Assembly (NCBI RefSeq): GCF_030814955.1
Contig: NZ_JAUSWB010000006.1
Coordinates: forward strand, 186,001-250,000
Length of the DNA stretch: 64,000 bases
Direction: 5' to 3'
DNA from: Planomicrobium stackebrandtii
Lineage (GTDB): Bacteria > Bacillota > Bacilli > Bacillales_A > Planococcaceae
The translations under genes were made by a program, and so were the position numbers. The notes below the pieces were generated by a model, which was not told the origin of the DNA, made no database searches, and saw only the letters and a program-made list of their open reading frames with translations. Numbering within the stretch: the first letter of the stretch is position 1; each line of letters begins with the position of its first letter. Below, piece by piece: positions 41,923 to 49,951 of this stretch.

Positions 41923-42181
41923 GTTTATTGCGTGCTGCTTTTTGTTCATTTACTTTGCGTACCGTTTCTTGCGGATCAGCATCGCCATCAGTTTGTTTGT
42001 CCGGGTCAAAACCGTCTCTGTAGACGACCGGATATCCCTGGTCTTCCAACTGTTTGACTTGCTTGCGTGATGCTTTAATCAATAACCGCACTATCAGCAC
42101 AGATAAAATGAATATAATTACGACAGAAATAATCCCTGGGATGTATTCCGATTTGTCTTCAGGAAAATATAAAAAATCCAT
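41912..42181 (-). CDS. Small single-helix membrane protein, unknown
   Basis: This 89-residue protein has a short acidic N terminus (MDFLYFPEDKSEY), one membrane helix (IPGIISVVIIFILSVLIVRLLI) and a charged cytoplasmic tail (KASRKQVKQLEDQGYP..., PQETVRKVNEQKAARNKPKA). The start at 42181 follows AAAGGTGGG. No known family is recognised. It is monocistronic, with a terminator fused to its end. Confidence 0.65.
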   Translation of the reverse strand: MDFLYFPEDKSEYIPGIISVVIIFILSVLIVRLLIKASRKQVKQLEDQGYPVVYRDGFDPDKQTDGDADPQETVRKVNEQKAARNKPKA

Positions 42182-42310
42182 TGTGTTGTTTCCCACCTTT
42201 AAACCTTAAGTTTCATCTTATTATACATGATTCTTGGACCTGTTCTTTTTAGGAACGTGAACATTTCATGGCAAGTTCCGTTAGATTTCCACGCGGTTCA
42301 TGCCAAAGAA

Positions 42311-42338
42311 AAGCCGATCCAAAGAAGATCGGCTTTTC
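42311..42338 (-). terminator. Terminator of the NAD(P)H-binding gene
   Basis: AAAAGCCGATC-CAAAGAA-GATCGGCTTTT. Confidence 0.9.
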
Positions 42339-42345
42339 CAGAAGA

Positions 42346-42987
42346 TTAATGGTTTTCAGAAACGACGGTGAATCGTCTATTCTTATGTTCACCGCTTTCG
42401 ATTTCATCGACTAGGGCAATGGCATAATCCGCATAGCTGATATAACTTTTTCCTTTGCTGTTGACAATAAATCCATCATCGCCTTTTTGGTAGCGGCCAG
42501 TGCGGCGTCCCTCCGGATCGAAAAATGCAGCAGGGCTCAAAAAAGTCCATTGAACTCCTTCTGAAGCTTCCAGGTCGGCCAGATTTTGCGCTTGGCCATT
42601 GGCGATCGATTTGAACGCTTCAGAAAACTCCGGGGTTTCTGCCAACCGGGTCGTCCGCGCTTCATCAACAAATAAGCTGCCCGCGCCTCCCACTACGATC
42701 AAACGGGTCTTCGGAGCTTGTTTAAGCACATCAATTAGAAGTCTTCCGGCTTCGATATGCTGCCCCGCCTTTTCTGGGGGAACCCCAAATGCGTTGACCA
42801 CTGCATCAAAAGGAGACAAGTCTTCTGAAGTCAAACTGAAAATATCTTTTTCCAGCACTGGTATGTCCGGATTTCCGACTTTCTGCGAATTTCTGACGAT
42901 GGCCGTCACTTCATGCCCTCTTTTCAAGGCTTCTTTCAAGACTAAATTTCCGGCTTTTCCAGTGGCACCAATAATCCCTATTTTCAC
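42346..42987 (-). CDS. NAD(P)H-binding (atypical SDR) protein
   Basis: This 213-residue protein has the N-terminal dinucleotide motif IGIIGATGKAGNLVLKEALKRGHEVTAIVRN, then VVNAFGVPP, RLIVVGGAGSLF and WTFLSPAAFFDPEGRRTGRY. It resembles the YwnB/NmrA-like group of atypical short-chain dehydrogenases. The substrate or redox partner is unknown. A GTG start at 42987 is chosen because GGAGGAG lies eight bases upstream; an ATG five codons earlier has no ribosome binding site and itself overlaps GGAGG. Confidence 0.83.
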   Translation of the reverse strand: MKIGIIGATGKAGNLVLKEALKRGHEVTAIVRNSQKVGNPDIPVLEKDIFSLTSEDLSPFDAVVNAFGVPPEKAGQHIEAGRLLIDVLKQAPKTRLIVVGGAGSLFVDEARTTRLAETPEFSEAFKSIANGQAQNLADLEASEGVQWTFLSPAAFFDPEGRRTGRYQKGDDGFIVNSKGKSYISYADYAIALVDEIESGEHKNRRFTVVSENH

Positions 42988-43062
42988 TTGCTTCTCCTCC
43001 ATTCTCTATATAGCGTATAGATGAACAAAAAGGTCAGTTTTTATAACAAGCGGGTCTGCTTA

Positions 43063-44106
43063 TTAGACGTTTGAAGAGGCAGAATCTTGTTGGGCCACGC
43101 CGAATCGGCTTGCGGCTTGCTTCAGTACTTCGAATGAACGTTTTCTTTTTTCCTGGTCGTAAATATAGGAAACTGCAATCACTTCATCGATCTGCAGTTC
43201 CGCAACAAACTTTCCTAAATGCTCGCTGATGGTTTCTTCATCGCCTTGGAACGTATATTGAGACATTCCGCGCACCATCATTTCCTCACGGTAGCTCCAT
43301 TGGCCGTCCATTGTATCGAGTGGCGGCTGCAGCAGATTTTTGCTGCCTCTCACGACATTCAAATAAAATTGATCACTGGACGTTGCCAGCTTATCAGCTT
43401 CTTTATTAGAATCAGCCCCAATGACATTGACGCAGACCATCACATACGGCTCAGCCAAATATTCAGAAGGCTGGAACTCGCTGCGGTAAATCTGAAGTGC
43501 CTGCTTTAGCTGCTGCGGTGCAAAATGCGCCGCAAACACGTACGGCAAGCCAAGGCTGGCAGCAAGCTGAGCACTTGAAGTGCTGGACCCTAGAATATAA
43601 ACCGGCACTCCGGTTCCTACACCCGGATGTGCCCGGACAGGTCCTTGCTCGTCAAGCGGTTTCAAGTAATTTTGCAATTCGACAACATCCTGAGGAAAAG
43701 CGAACGCTGTTTCCTGAGTCGTTCTGCGGAGTGCATGCGCTGTTTGCATGTCTGTTCCTGGAGCACGTCCAAGACCCAGATTCAATCGTCCCGGATGCAG
43801 GGTTTCCAACGTACCGAATTGTTCTGCAACAACTAAAGGTGTATGGTTTGGCAGCATGATGCCGCCAGATCCTACTTGAATGGATTCAGTGTTTTCAAGC
43901 ACTTTGGAAATCAAAATTGCTGTAGCGGAGCTTGCAAGGGTGGCTGTATTATGATGTTCGGACAGCCAAAACCGCCGATAGCCAAGCTTTTCTGCATGCT
44001 GAGCAATGGTGACCATTTCATCTAATGCGTCTTTCGTCGTTCCGCCTTCGCGGACTGGAACCAAATCCAGTACGGAAATCGGATATGAATCTATGGGTTG
44101 TGACAT
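43063..44106 (-). CDS. LLM-class flavin-dependent oxidoreductase (luciferase-like)
   Basis: This 347-residue luciferase-like monooxygenase has [81 protein letters not shown] and [27 protein letters not shown]. This is the hallmark order of the MsnO8/YhbW-like subgroup. It would need reduced flavin from elsewhere. The substrate is unknown. It is not related closely to the SfnG-like protein at 36 kb and has no partner gene. Confidence 0.9.
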   Translation of the reverse strand: MSQPIDSYPISVLDLVPVREGGTTKDALDEMVTIAQHAEKLGYRRFWLSEHHNTATLASSATAILISKVLENTESIQVGSGGIMLPNHTPLVVAEQFGTLETLHPGRLNLGLGRAPGTDMQTAHALRRTTQETAFAFPQDVVELQNYLKPLDEQGPVRAHPGVGTGVPVYILGSSTSSAQLAASLGLPYVFAAHFAPQQLKQALQIYRSEFQPSEYLAEPYVMVCVNVIGADSNKEADKLATSSDQFYLNVVRGSKNLLQPPLDTMDGQWSYREEMMVRGMSQYTFQGDEETISEHLGKFVAELQIDEVIAVSYIYDQEKRKRSFEVLKQAASRFGVAQQDSASSNV

Positions 44107-44193
44107 TTGTTTAACTTCCTTTCGCCCTTCTTATTCTCTAAGGATAAAAGGAAAATATCTGGTACACAAACTATCTGCCTGCTCATCGGCGAT

Positions 44194-44928
44194 TCAGATT
44201 TCGTAGCTCTTTCCAATTACAGCAAATTCGACTTCACCAGAGTAACTGGACTTTGCTGCCTGCAAAATTTCATCCAGCTCCCCGTACTGCGGCAGATGGG
44301 TCAGCAGCAATTGTTTGGCACCTGCACGTTCAGCCAGCTCCCCAGCCTGGCTGCCGCTTAAATGCCCTTGAATAATTCCGATGTATTTTTCGTAAAGATT
44401 CGATTCAGCAACAAGTAAATCTGCTCCTCGGGAAAATTCAACCAGCTCTTCTTTCCAGCTTGTATCTGCCGTAAACACCGCGGCCCGTCCGTTGGCAGTA
44501 AATTTCATGGCCAGGCAGTACACCGGATGAACCGTTTCACAGAATGTCACTTGCCACGGACCCAGTTCAAGCGTTTCAGAAGCCTGGATGGCGCGCCCTT
44601 CCGTAACGCCTTTATACGAAAGCTTTTCAAACTCGGCAGCATCCTTATCATGGGCATGGATAAACAATGGAGTATCCCATTCTTTCAACTGCATGCCTAC
44701 CATAGCGGCATGCTGCAGTACGCCAATGTCAGCAATGTGGTCCGGATGATAATGGCTGATGACGACTGCGTCCAACTCACGCAATGCCGTGTAATTCTGA
44801 ACCGCTGCCAAGACGCCGCTCCCGCAATCAACCAGACAGCGGAAACCGTCCTGCTCAATTAAAAAAGCGGACGTTGCTTCGTTTTTATTGGGGTAGCCGC
44901 CCCAAATGCCAATCGGTATAATCTTCAA
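44194..44928 (-). CDS. MBL-fold metal-dependent hydrolase (YhfI-like)
   Basis: This 244-residue metallo-beta-lactamase-fold protein has the metal motif HYHPDH (His59-His64), ETVHPVYCLAMKF, VFTADTSW with the bridging Asp, and the C-terminal LLLTHLPQYGE. It resembles B. subtilis YhfI and RNase Z-like phosphodiesterases. The substrate is not assigned. The start is TTG after GGAAGTGG. It diverges from the sigma-B-type gene that follows. Confidence 0.87.
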   Translation of the reverse strand: MKIIPIGIWGGYPNKNEATSAFLIEQDGFRCLVDCGSGVLAAVQNYTALRELDAVVISHYHPDHIADIGVLQHAAMVGMQLKEWDTPLFIHAHDKDAAEFEKLSYKGVTEGRAIQASETLELGPWQVTFCETVHPVYCLAMKFTANGRAAVFTADTSWKEELVEFSRGADLLVAESNLYEKYIGIIQGHLSGSQAGELAERAGAKQLLLTHLPQYGELDEILQAAKSSYSGEVEFAVIGKSYEI

Positions 44929-44987
44929 AAAACCACTTCCTGTCTCTAATTTTTCTTCAGTATAACCGATTCTTTAAAGTTCCTGTT

Positions 44988-45013
44988 GTTTAACCCGTTG
45001 CTTGCAGTGGTAT
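44988..45013 (+). promoter_or_regulatory. Sigma-B type promoter of the stress gene
   Basis: GTTTAA at 44988-44993, a 14-base spacer, and TGGTAT at 45008-45013. The match to GTTTAA-N12-15-GGGTAT is one base short of perfect. It is 40 bp before the start codon. Confidence 0.75.
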
Positions 45014-45052
45014 ATATAGAGTAAGACAGAAATTTCCTTTGGAGGGATTACA

Positions 45053-45382
45053 TTGACTTTAAAAATGACAGTTGAAAACGCAGTGCAAGCAAAAAAAGAA
45101 ATCGAGAAATTAGAAACACAAGGATACACGCACGATGATATCTACATTTTCGCGCATGATAAAAAACGCAACAAGGACATTACAAAAGCCTTAGATACAG
45201 AAGAAGTCGGCGTGAAAGAACAAGGCTTCCTAAACAGCATGAAAAACATGACCAGTTCACGAGGCGACGAACTTCGCGCGAAACTGGCAGCTGCTGGGTT
45301 ATCCGATCAGGAAGCTGAGCAGTACGAAGAAGAGCTTGATAAAGGAAAGTTAGTTATCGTCGCAAATAAAAACATTAAATAA
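45053..45382 (+). CDS. General stress protein (YflT/17M family)
   Basis: This 109-residue protein has the YflT-like heat-induced stress domain: an N-terminal strand-helix unit VENAVQAKKEIEKLETQGYTHDDIYIFAHDKKRNKDITKAL, then a helical part GLSDQEAEQYEEELDKGKLVIVAN. Members are sigma-B-dependent in B. subtilis, with unknown biochemistry. The start is TTG, placed after GGAGGGA. The excellent sigma-B-type promoter supports the assignment. Confidence 0.87.
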   Translation: MTLKMTVENAVQAKKEIEKLETQGYTHDDIYIFAHDKKRNKDITKALDTEEVGVKEQGFLNSMKNMTSSRGDELRAKLAAAGLSDQEAEQYEEELDKGKLVIVANKNIK

Positions 45383-45391
45383 TTTGTTTCC

Positions 45392-45427
45392 GAAGCATCG
45401 CCTACCCAGTAGGCGATGCTTTTTTTA
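45392..45427 (+). terminator. Terminator of the stress gene
   Basis: AGCATCGCCTAC-CCA-GTAGGCGATGCT is followed by seven T residues. Confidence 0.92.
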
Positions 45428-45633
45428 TGCAATAAAGTTTATCAGAGCCCCGTTATTTAATTATTCTAATATGTTATTTTAACCCAATTCAGCATATAGG
45501 TATATTGTGTTATAAATCAACTTGACGCCTTTTCTCTATTGTGTCCCTAAATGACTTTTGTTATATTTAGATAGGGATTTTTTAATTTTTAAAAAACTTA
45601 TCCATGCATCAATTTGCATCAAGGGGGAACAAC

Positions 45634-46689
45634 ATGAAAAGTTTAAAAATGGGGAGCGCCTTTGTCGGCATTATTGTCGGTGCCGGGTTTGCTTCTGGCC
45701 AGGAAATTTTACAGTATTTTACCAGCTTCGGCTATATGGGGACACTCGCAGCCATTCTTGCAACCGCTTTATTTGCGTATCTGGGGATGAGCTTGACCCG
45801 ACTGGGAAGCCGTATGAAAACCACTTCACATAAAGAAGCTGTTTTTGGCATTAGCGGAAAAATAATCGGGACTATCGTTGATTATATTATCATCCTTACT
45901 TTATTCGGCGTGGGAGTAGTAATGATTGCTGGAGCAGGTTCTATCTTTTCACAGCAATTTAATCTACCGGCACCGCTGGGCAGTACGGTTATGGTCATTC
46001 TGGTCGTTTTGACCATTATGATGAACGTCCAAAAAGTTATTGCCATTATTGGCAGCATCACACCGTTTCTGATCATTGCAGTTATCGGTTTGGCTGTTTA
46101 CAGTCTATTGACGATGGATTCCACATTTGCTTCACTGGATCCAATCGCCAATGAACAACCATCTACTTTGCCTAACTGGTTCCTGTCTGCCATCAACTAT
46201 GTGTCATTCAACATCGCAGTCGGTGCTTCGATGGCCATCGTCATGGGGGGAACGGAAAAAGATGAAAAAGTTGCTGCACGCGGTGGCTTGATCGGCGGCT
46301 TGATTCTCGGCGGCCTTATTATTCTGAGCCACTTGGCGATTTTCTCCAAAGTGGATGTTGTCGGCAGTGCAGAAATGCCATTGCTGCAAATTGCCGATGA
46401 CATTTCACCCGTTCTTGGGGTCTTTATGTCGGTCATCCTTTTCGGCATGATTTACAATACGGCAGTCAGTATGCTGTTTTCGTTTTCGGCACGCTTTGTC
46501 GTAATGGGCACAAAAAAATTCCGCATATTTGTCATCATCGTTGGGATTGTCGCTTACATCTTAAGTTTTGTCGGGTTTACCGAACTCGTAAGTCTGTTTT
46601 ATCCAATAGTTGGCTACCTCGGCTTCTTCCTAGTTGGAGCGTTAATTTTTGCCGACATCCGAAAACCGCATAAAAAGAAACATTCATAA
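45634..46689 (+). CDS. ykvI: YkvI family membrane protein
   Basis: This 351-residue protein has about ten membrane helices and the YkvI pattern MGSAFVGIIVGAGFASGQEILQYFTSFGYMGTLAAILATALFAYLGMSLTRLG, with VSFNIAVGASMAIVMGG and YNTAVSMLFSFSARF further on. The GAGFASGQE segment and the overall layout recall amino-acid carriers of the LeuT/APC fold, so a transport role is likely but not shown. The start follows AAGGGGGAAC. Confidence 0.85.
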   Translation: MKSLKMGSAFVGIIVGAGFASGQEILQYFTSFGYMGTLAAILATALFAYLGMSLTRLGSRMKTTSHKEAVFGISGKIIGTIVDYIIILTLFGVGVVMIAGAGSIFSQQFNLPAPLGSTVMVILVVLTIMMNVQKVIAIIGSITPFLIIAVIGLAVYSLLTMDSTFASLDPIANEQPSTLPNWFLSAINYVSFNIAVGASMAIVMGGTEKDEKVAARGGLIGGLILGGLIILSHLAIFSKVDVVGSAEMPLLQIADDISPVLGVFMSVILFGMIYNTAVSMLFSFSARFVVMGTKKFRIFVIIVGIVAYILSFVGFTELVSLFYPIVGYLGFFLVGALIFADIRKPHKKKHS

Positions 46690-46712
46690 GCGGGTTTTAC
46701 CCGCTGACCCTC

Positions 46713-46753
46713 AAGCCGCCAAAGCCTGCCACACTGCTTTGACGGCTTTTTTA
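46713..46753 (+). terminator. Terminator of ykvI
   Basis: AAGCCGcCAAAGC / GCTTTGaCGGCTT with a loop of about ten bases, then TTTTT. Confidence 0.8.
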
Positions 46754-46768
46754 TGGTACCGTTAATTT

Positions 46769-46898
46769 AGAAAAGTGGAAGCGGCCAAAAACAGAAGCTA
46801 ACCTAAGTACGCGACTTCCTGTCGCAACGGTTAGCTGACCCACATACTGCGGGCCCTCGTCAGGCATAAGCCACTCTGGCCGCTGAAGTCTGGACAAA
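46769..46898 (+). repeat. Intergenic repeat family, copy C (diverged)
   Basis: It starts AGAAAAGTGGAAGCGGCC, contains CGTCAGGCATAAGCCACTCTGG and ends CGCTGAAGTCTGGACA, matching the ends and the middle of copies A and B. The centre is replaced by a different inverted sequence (CTAACC ... GGTTAG). It ends at the ribosome binding site of the next gene. Confidence 0.7.
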
Positions 46899-46920
46899 GA
46901 AAATCGGAAGGAGCCTTCTT

Positions 46921-48087
46921 ATGAATCAGTTTATCAAAACACCGGAACAGCAAGCGTTAATCGATCGGCTTCGTGCTATACAGCCCGCTTTCCTGGCGCG
47001 CGAGCCGGAACTGGATGTACGCGGTTCCTTCCCTTTTGAAAATATTAAAGCTCTGAAACAATTGGACTACCATACCCTTACCTTACCGCAGGAACATGGC
47101 GGCCAAGGATTCGGGCTGTATGAATATGTATTGGCACAGGAAGCCATCGCTGAAGGTTCTGGAGCGACAGCACTTTCAATCGGCTGGCATGTCGGCATTG
47201 TTCTGGAATACGCTGAAAATCGCCATTGGCAGCCCGAATCCGCTTATTGGCTGATGGCAGAGATTGCAAACGGTGCACTCATCAACACCGCAGCAACAGA
47301 AGCCAATGCCGGCAGCCCAGCCCGAGGCGCCCTGCCGCAGACCACCGCTATCGCTGATGGAAATCACTATGTCGTCACTGGCGAAAAAACTTATACTTCT
47401 ATGGCCCCCGCACTCGATTATATTTTCGTGACCGCGGCAACAGAAACGGATGAAGTCATCACAGTTATTATTCCACGCCACGCCGAGGGAGTCTCAATCG
47501 ACGAAACTTGGGACATGCTTGCGATGAGAGGCACAGCGAGCCACACACTGGTTCTCGACAGCGTTCGGATTCCGAACACCCATATATTAAAATCTGCCGG
47601 AGTCGCGGCGGCTGCTAAAGGCTGGCTGCTCCATATTCCCGCCTGCTATATTGGGATTGCCGCGGCTGCACGGGCCTATGCAGTCGAATTCGCTGCCAAT
47701 TACAGTCCTGCATCCCTCGACAAAACAATTGCAGAGACACCTGCTATCCAGCAGACTATTGGTGAAATGGAGCTGCAGCTTGCCACTGCCCGCCATCTTC
47801 TATATGGCACTGCAGAACGTTATGTTCATGCTGCCAATAAAGCGGAAATGGATGAAGCTTTGAATATCACAAAAATCGCCGTTACCCAAGCAGCTATGGA
47901 GATTGTTGACAAGGCCATGAAAATTGTCGGCTCCCGTGCCCTTTCAGAAGACAATCCGATGCACCGCCATTATCTCAACGTTCGTGCGGGGCTCTACAAT
48001 CCGCCGATGGAAGACATGGTCAAGGGCCAACTGGCAGCACAGGCAATCCATACATTTACCCAACACTCAAAGACAGAGGTGAAATAA
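46921..48087 (+). CDS. Acyl-CoA dehydrogenase family protein
   Basis: This 388-residue flavoprotein has the acyl-CoA-dehydrogenase fold: LPQEHGGQGFGLYEYVLAQEAIAEGSGATALSIGWH, NTAATEANAGSPARGALPQTTA, VVTGEKTYTSMAPALDYIFVTA, DMLAMRGTASHTLVLDSVRIP, and the C-terminal helical domain with KAMKIVGSRALSEDNPMHRHYLNVRAGLYNPPMED. The last part differs from the usual QxxGGxGY motif, and the family also contains DszC/SfnC-like monooxygenases, so oxygenase activity is possible. The start follows GGAAGGAG right after a repeat. The next gene is three bases downstream. Confidence 0.83.
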   Translation: MNQFIKTPEQQALIDRLRAIQPAFLAREPELDVRGSFPFENIKALKQLDYHTLTLPQEHGGQGFGLYEYVLAQEAIAEGSGATALSIGWHVGIVLEYAENRHWQPESAYWLMAEIANGALINTAATEANAGSPARGALPQTTAIADGNHYVVTGEKTYTSMAPALDYIFVTAATETDEVITVIIPRHAEGVSIDETWDMLAMRGTASHTLVLDSVRIPNTHILKSAGVAAAAKGWLLHIPACYIGIAAAARAYAVEFAANYSPASLDKTIAETPAIQQTIGEMELQLATARHLLYGTAERYVHAANKAEMDEALNITKIAVTQAAMEIVDKAMKIVGSRALSEDNPMHRHYLNVRAGLYNPPMEDMVKGQLAAQAIHTFTQHSKTEVK

Positions 48088-48090
48088 ACG

Positions 48091-48390
48091 ATGGAAACCA
48101 CCGTTTGGATCAATCATACCGAAATACAGGCTTTAAATTTTAACGAACAATGGAGCCATCAACCAAATTCTCAAAAGCCACAAAGAAAAATTTCATTCGA
48201 CTTCAAAGTGACCAGCGAAGAATACCATGACATCGCCGTACTGCTGTATGAAATGGATTTTCGAATCCGCGTTCCAGCGCAAGAACTGGAATTTGATGCG
48301 TCCATTTCCAATTATTCGACCTCTATTACCGATCTGTACAAACCAGGGCAAGTAGCTGATTATTACTTGGAATTAGTTGAACGGGTATAG
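48091..48390 (+). CDS. ykvR: DUF3219 family protein (YkvR-like)
   Basis: This 99-residue all-beta-looking protein matches the YkvR/DUF3219 pattern: VWINHTEIQALNFNEQW, KISFDFKVTSEEYHDIAVLLYEMDFRIRVPAQELEFDASISNYSTSITDLYKPGQVADYYLELVE. Function is unknown. It begins three bases after the acyl-CoA dehydrogenase stop, with GAGGTG inside that gene, so the two are coupled. Confidence 0.87.
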   Translation: METTVWINHTEIQALNFNEQWSHQPNSQKPQRKISFDFKVTSEEYHDIAVLLYEMDFRIRVPAQELEFDASISNYSTSITDLYKPGQVADYYLELVERV

Positions 48391-48430
48391 ATAGACTTGT
48401 ATGGCCTGAACTGCATCATGTGAACCATGC

Positions 48431-48474
48431 CAAAAGAAGCGCGCGACCTCAGTCGCGGGCTTCTTTTTAATCTC
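48431..48474. terminator. Terminator between convergent genes
   Basis: AAGAAGCGCGCGAC-CTCA-GTCGCGGGCTTCTT is followed by TTTAA. Confidence 0.85.
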
Positions 48475-48727
48475 GCTTAAAGCGGCTGCCTTTTTTCTTC
48501 GTCCGCAGCCTGGCCATGAGCTCTTCTGCTCGCCTCTTTTTCATCAGGCTTGTTTCCTCATCCAAAGTGACTGCCAGTTGACCGTTTTCGGCATCAATAG
48601 TAAACCAGGAATAAATCCTGCTTCCTTCGGGCAGGCAATTGGCGGGCAAAACCAATTCAAGTCCTTCGTCTTCCACTAAAATAACTGCATGGATGCCGTC
48701 TTCAATTCGATCCAAAATCCCTTTCAT
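48467..48727 (-). CDS. DUF3006 domain-containing protein
   Basis: This 86-residue protein carries the DUF3006 pattern GILDRIEDGIHAVILVEDEGLELVLPANCLPEGSRIYSWFTID, a small beta domain, followed by a basic helix (EELMARLRTKKKGSRFKRD). It starts four bases after the stop of the MBL lipoprotein. DUF3006 genes commonly accompany ComEC-like MBL proteins, so the two probably act together, in a way not known to me. Confidence 0.85.
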   Translation of the reverse strand: MKGILDRIEDGIHAVILVEDEGLELVLPANCLPEGSRIYSWFTIDAENGQLAVTLDEETSLMKKRRAEELMARLRTKKKGSRFKRD

Positions 48728-48731
48728 CGCC

Positions 48732-49862
48732 TTACCCTCCTATACATGCCAAACCCTGCTCCTGAATATTATCCAGCGTTGCCGGGCCAATCCCTTTTAC
48801 ATCAAGCAATTCTTCCAAACTTCCAAATGGCCGCTGGTCGATGATGGACTGCGCATAAACTTCACCTATTCCTGTAATTTCCTGCAATTCCGCTGAAGAA
48901 GCTATATTCAGATCGATGCACCGGTTTTCACCTTCAGTTGGAACCCCTTCCTGCTGTGTTTCCACGCTGTAGGACTCGCCGTCTGTTTCAACCAGGATAG
49001 TGCCGTTGACATCAGTGCCGAACACTTCTGCCCCCTCGTTTTCTGCAGCTGCAATCACCTCTGCATGCGGGTGGCCGTATGAATTGTCAGCGCCTGCACT
49101 GTAAATCGCCACTTCAGGAGCTACAGCTTTTAAAAAAGCGGTGCTGGTCGAAGTATTGGAACCATGATGCCCCAAATGCAGAATTTCTGCATCGAGATCC
49201 ATGCCGCTGTCGATCATTTCCTGCTCTTCTTTAACACCTGCATCTCCTGTGAAAACAAAACGAACGTCGCCATAGGTCATTCTTAATGATATCGACTCTT
49301 CATTTGCTGCTCCCGTAATGTCGTCCGGATACAGCACTTCGATCTGCATGGAACCCACATCAAAGCGGTCTCCGCTTCTTGGTTCCACATAATCCGAACC
49401 GCTCGCTTCAATGGCTTGCAGTGCATTGAGGAATGTATTGGAGCTGCTCGTGTTGCCGGACATCCATACTTCTGCAACTTCGAATTCGCCAACAACCTGT
49501 GCCAGCTGTCCAATATGGTCTGCATCCGGGTGGGTGCCAACGACAATATCAATGTCCTGAATGCCCTGTTGCTTCAAGTAATCCACTGCTTCTGTTGAAT
49601 TCCAATTGCCAGTGTCGATCAGCATCGTAAACCCTTCAAATTCAAGCAACGTGGAATCCCCTTGTCCGACATCAATATAATGCACTGTCAAACCATCCTG
49701 GCTAACTTCTTCTGCAGCAGGTTCTTCCGCTTGCGACTGGTCATTTTTTTGATCTGTTTCTTCATTATTGCGTTCTTCCTCCGGCTGTACGGCTATTTGT
49801 GTACAAGCTGCAAGCAGCATAAAAACAAGGACTGCCAATATGGCCCATCTGATCTTTTTCAA
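48732..49862 (-). CDS. Lipoprotein with ComEC-like MBL domain and C-terminal helix-hairpin-helix
   Basis: This is a 376-residue exported lipoprotein. The signal peptide ends in the lipobox LLAAC (Cys20), and an acidic linker (residues 27-52) follows. The ComEC-like metallo-beta-lactamase domain has VHYIDVGQGDSTLLE, LIDTGNWNS, GTHPDADHIGQL (His111-His116), FTGDAG and LHLGHHGSNTSTS. The last 60 residues form a ComEA-like helix-hairpin-helix unit (LNIASSAELQEITGIGEVYAQSIIDQRPFGSLEELLDVKGIGPATL). The set suggests an extracellular nuclease that binds DNA. TTG is the start codon, after GAGGAG. It is coupled with a DUF3006 gene. Confidence 0.92.
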   Translation of the reverse strand: MKKIRWAILAVLVFMLLAACTQIAVQPEEERNNEETDQKNDQSQAEEPAAEEVSQDGLTVHYIDVGQGDSTLLEFEGFTMLIDTGNWNSTEAVDYLKQQGIQDIDIVVGTHPDADHIGQLAQVVGEFEVAEVWMSGNTSSSNTFLNALQAIEASGSDYVEPRSGDRFDVGSMQIEVLYPDDITGAANEESISLRMTYGDVRFVFTGDAGVKEEQEMIDSGMDLDAEILHLGHHGSNTSTSTAFLKAVAPEVAIYSAGADNSYGHPHAEVIAAAENEGAEVFGTDVNGTILVETDGESYSVETQQEGVPTEGENRCIDLNIASSAELQEITGIGEVYAQSIIDQRPFGSLEELLDVKGIGPATLDNIQEQGLACIGG

Positions 49863-49951
49863 AAACTCACTCCTCTATCTCCAGTGAATTTTACCACAAG
49901 CAAATCGAAATGAAAAAGCAGGCCAAGGAAAATCCCTTGGCCTGCTGTCAT

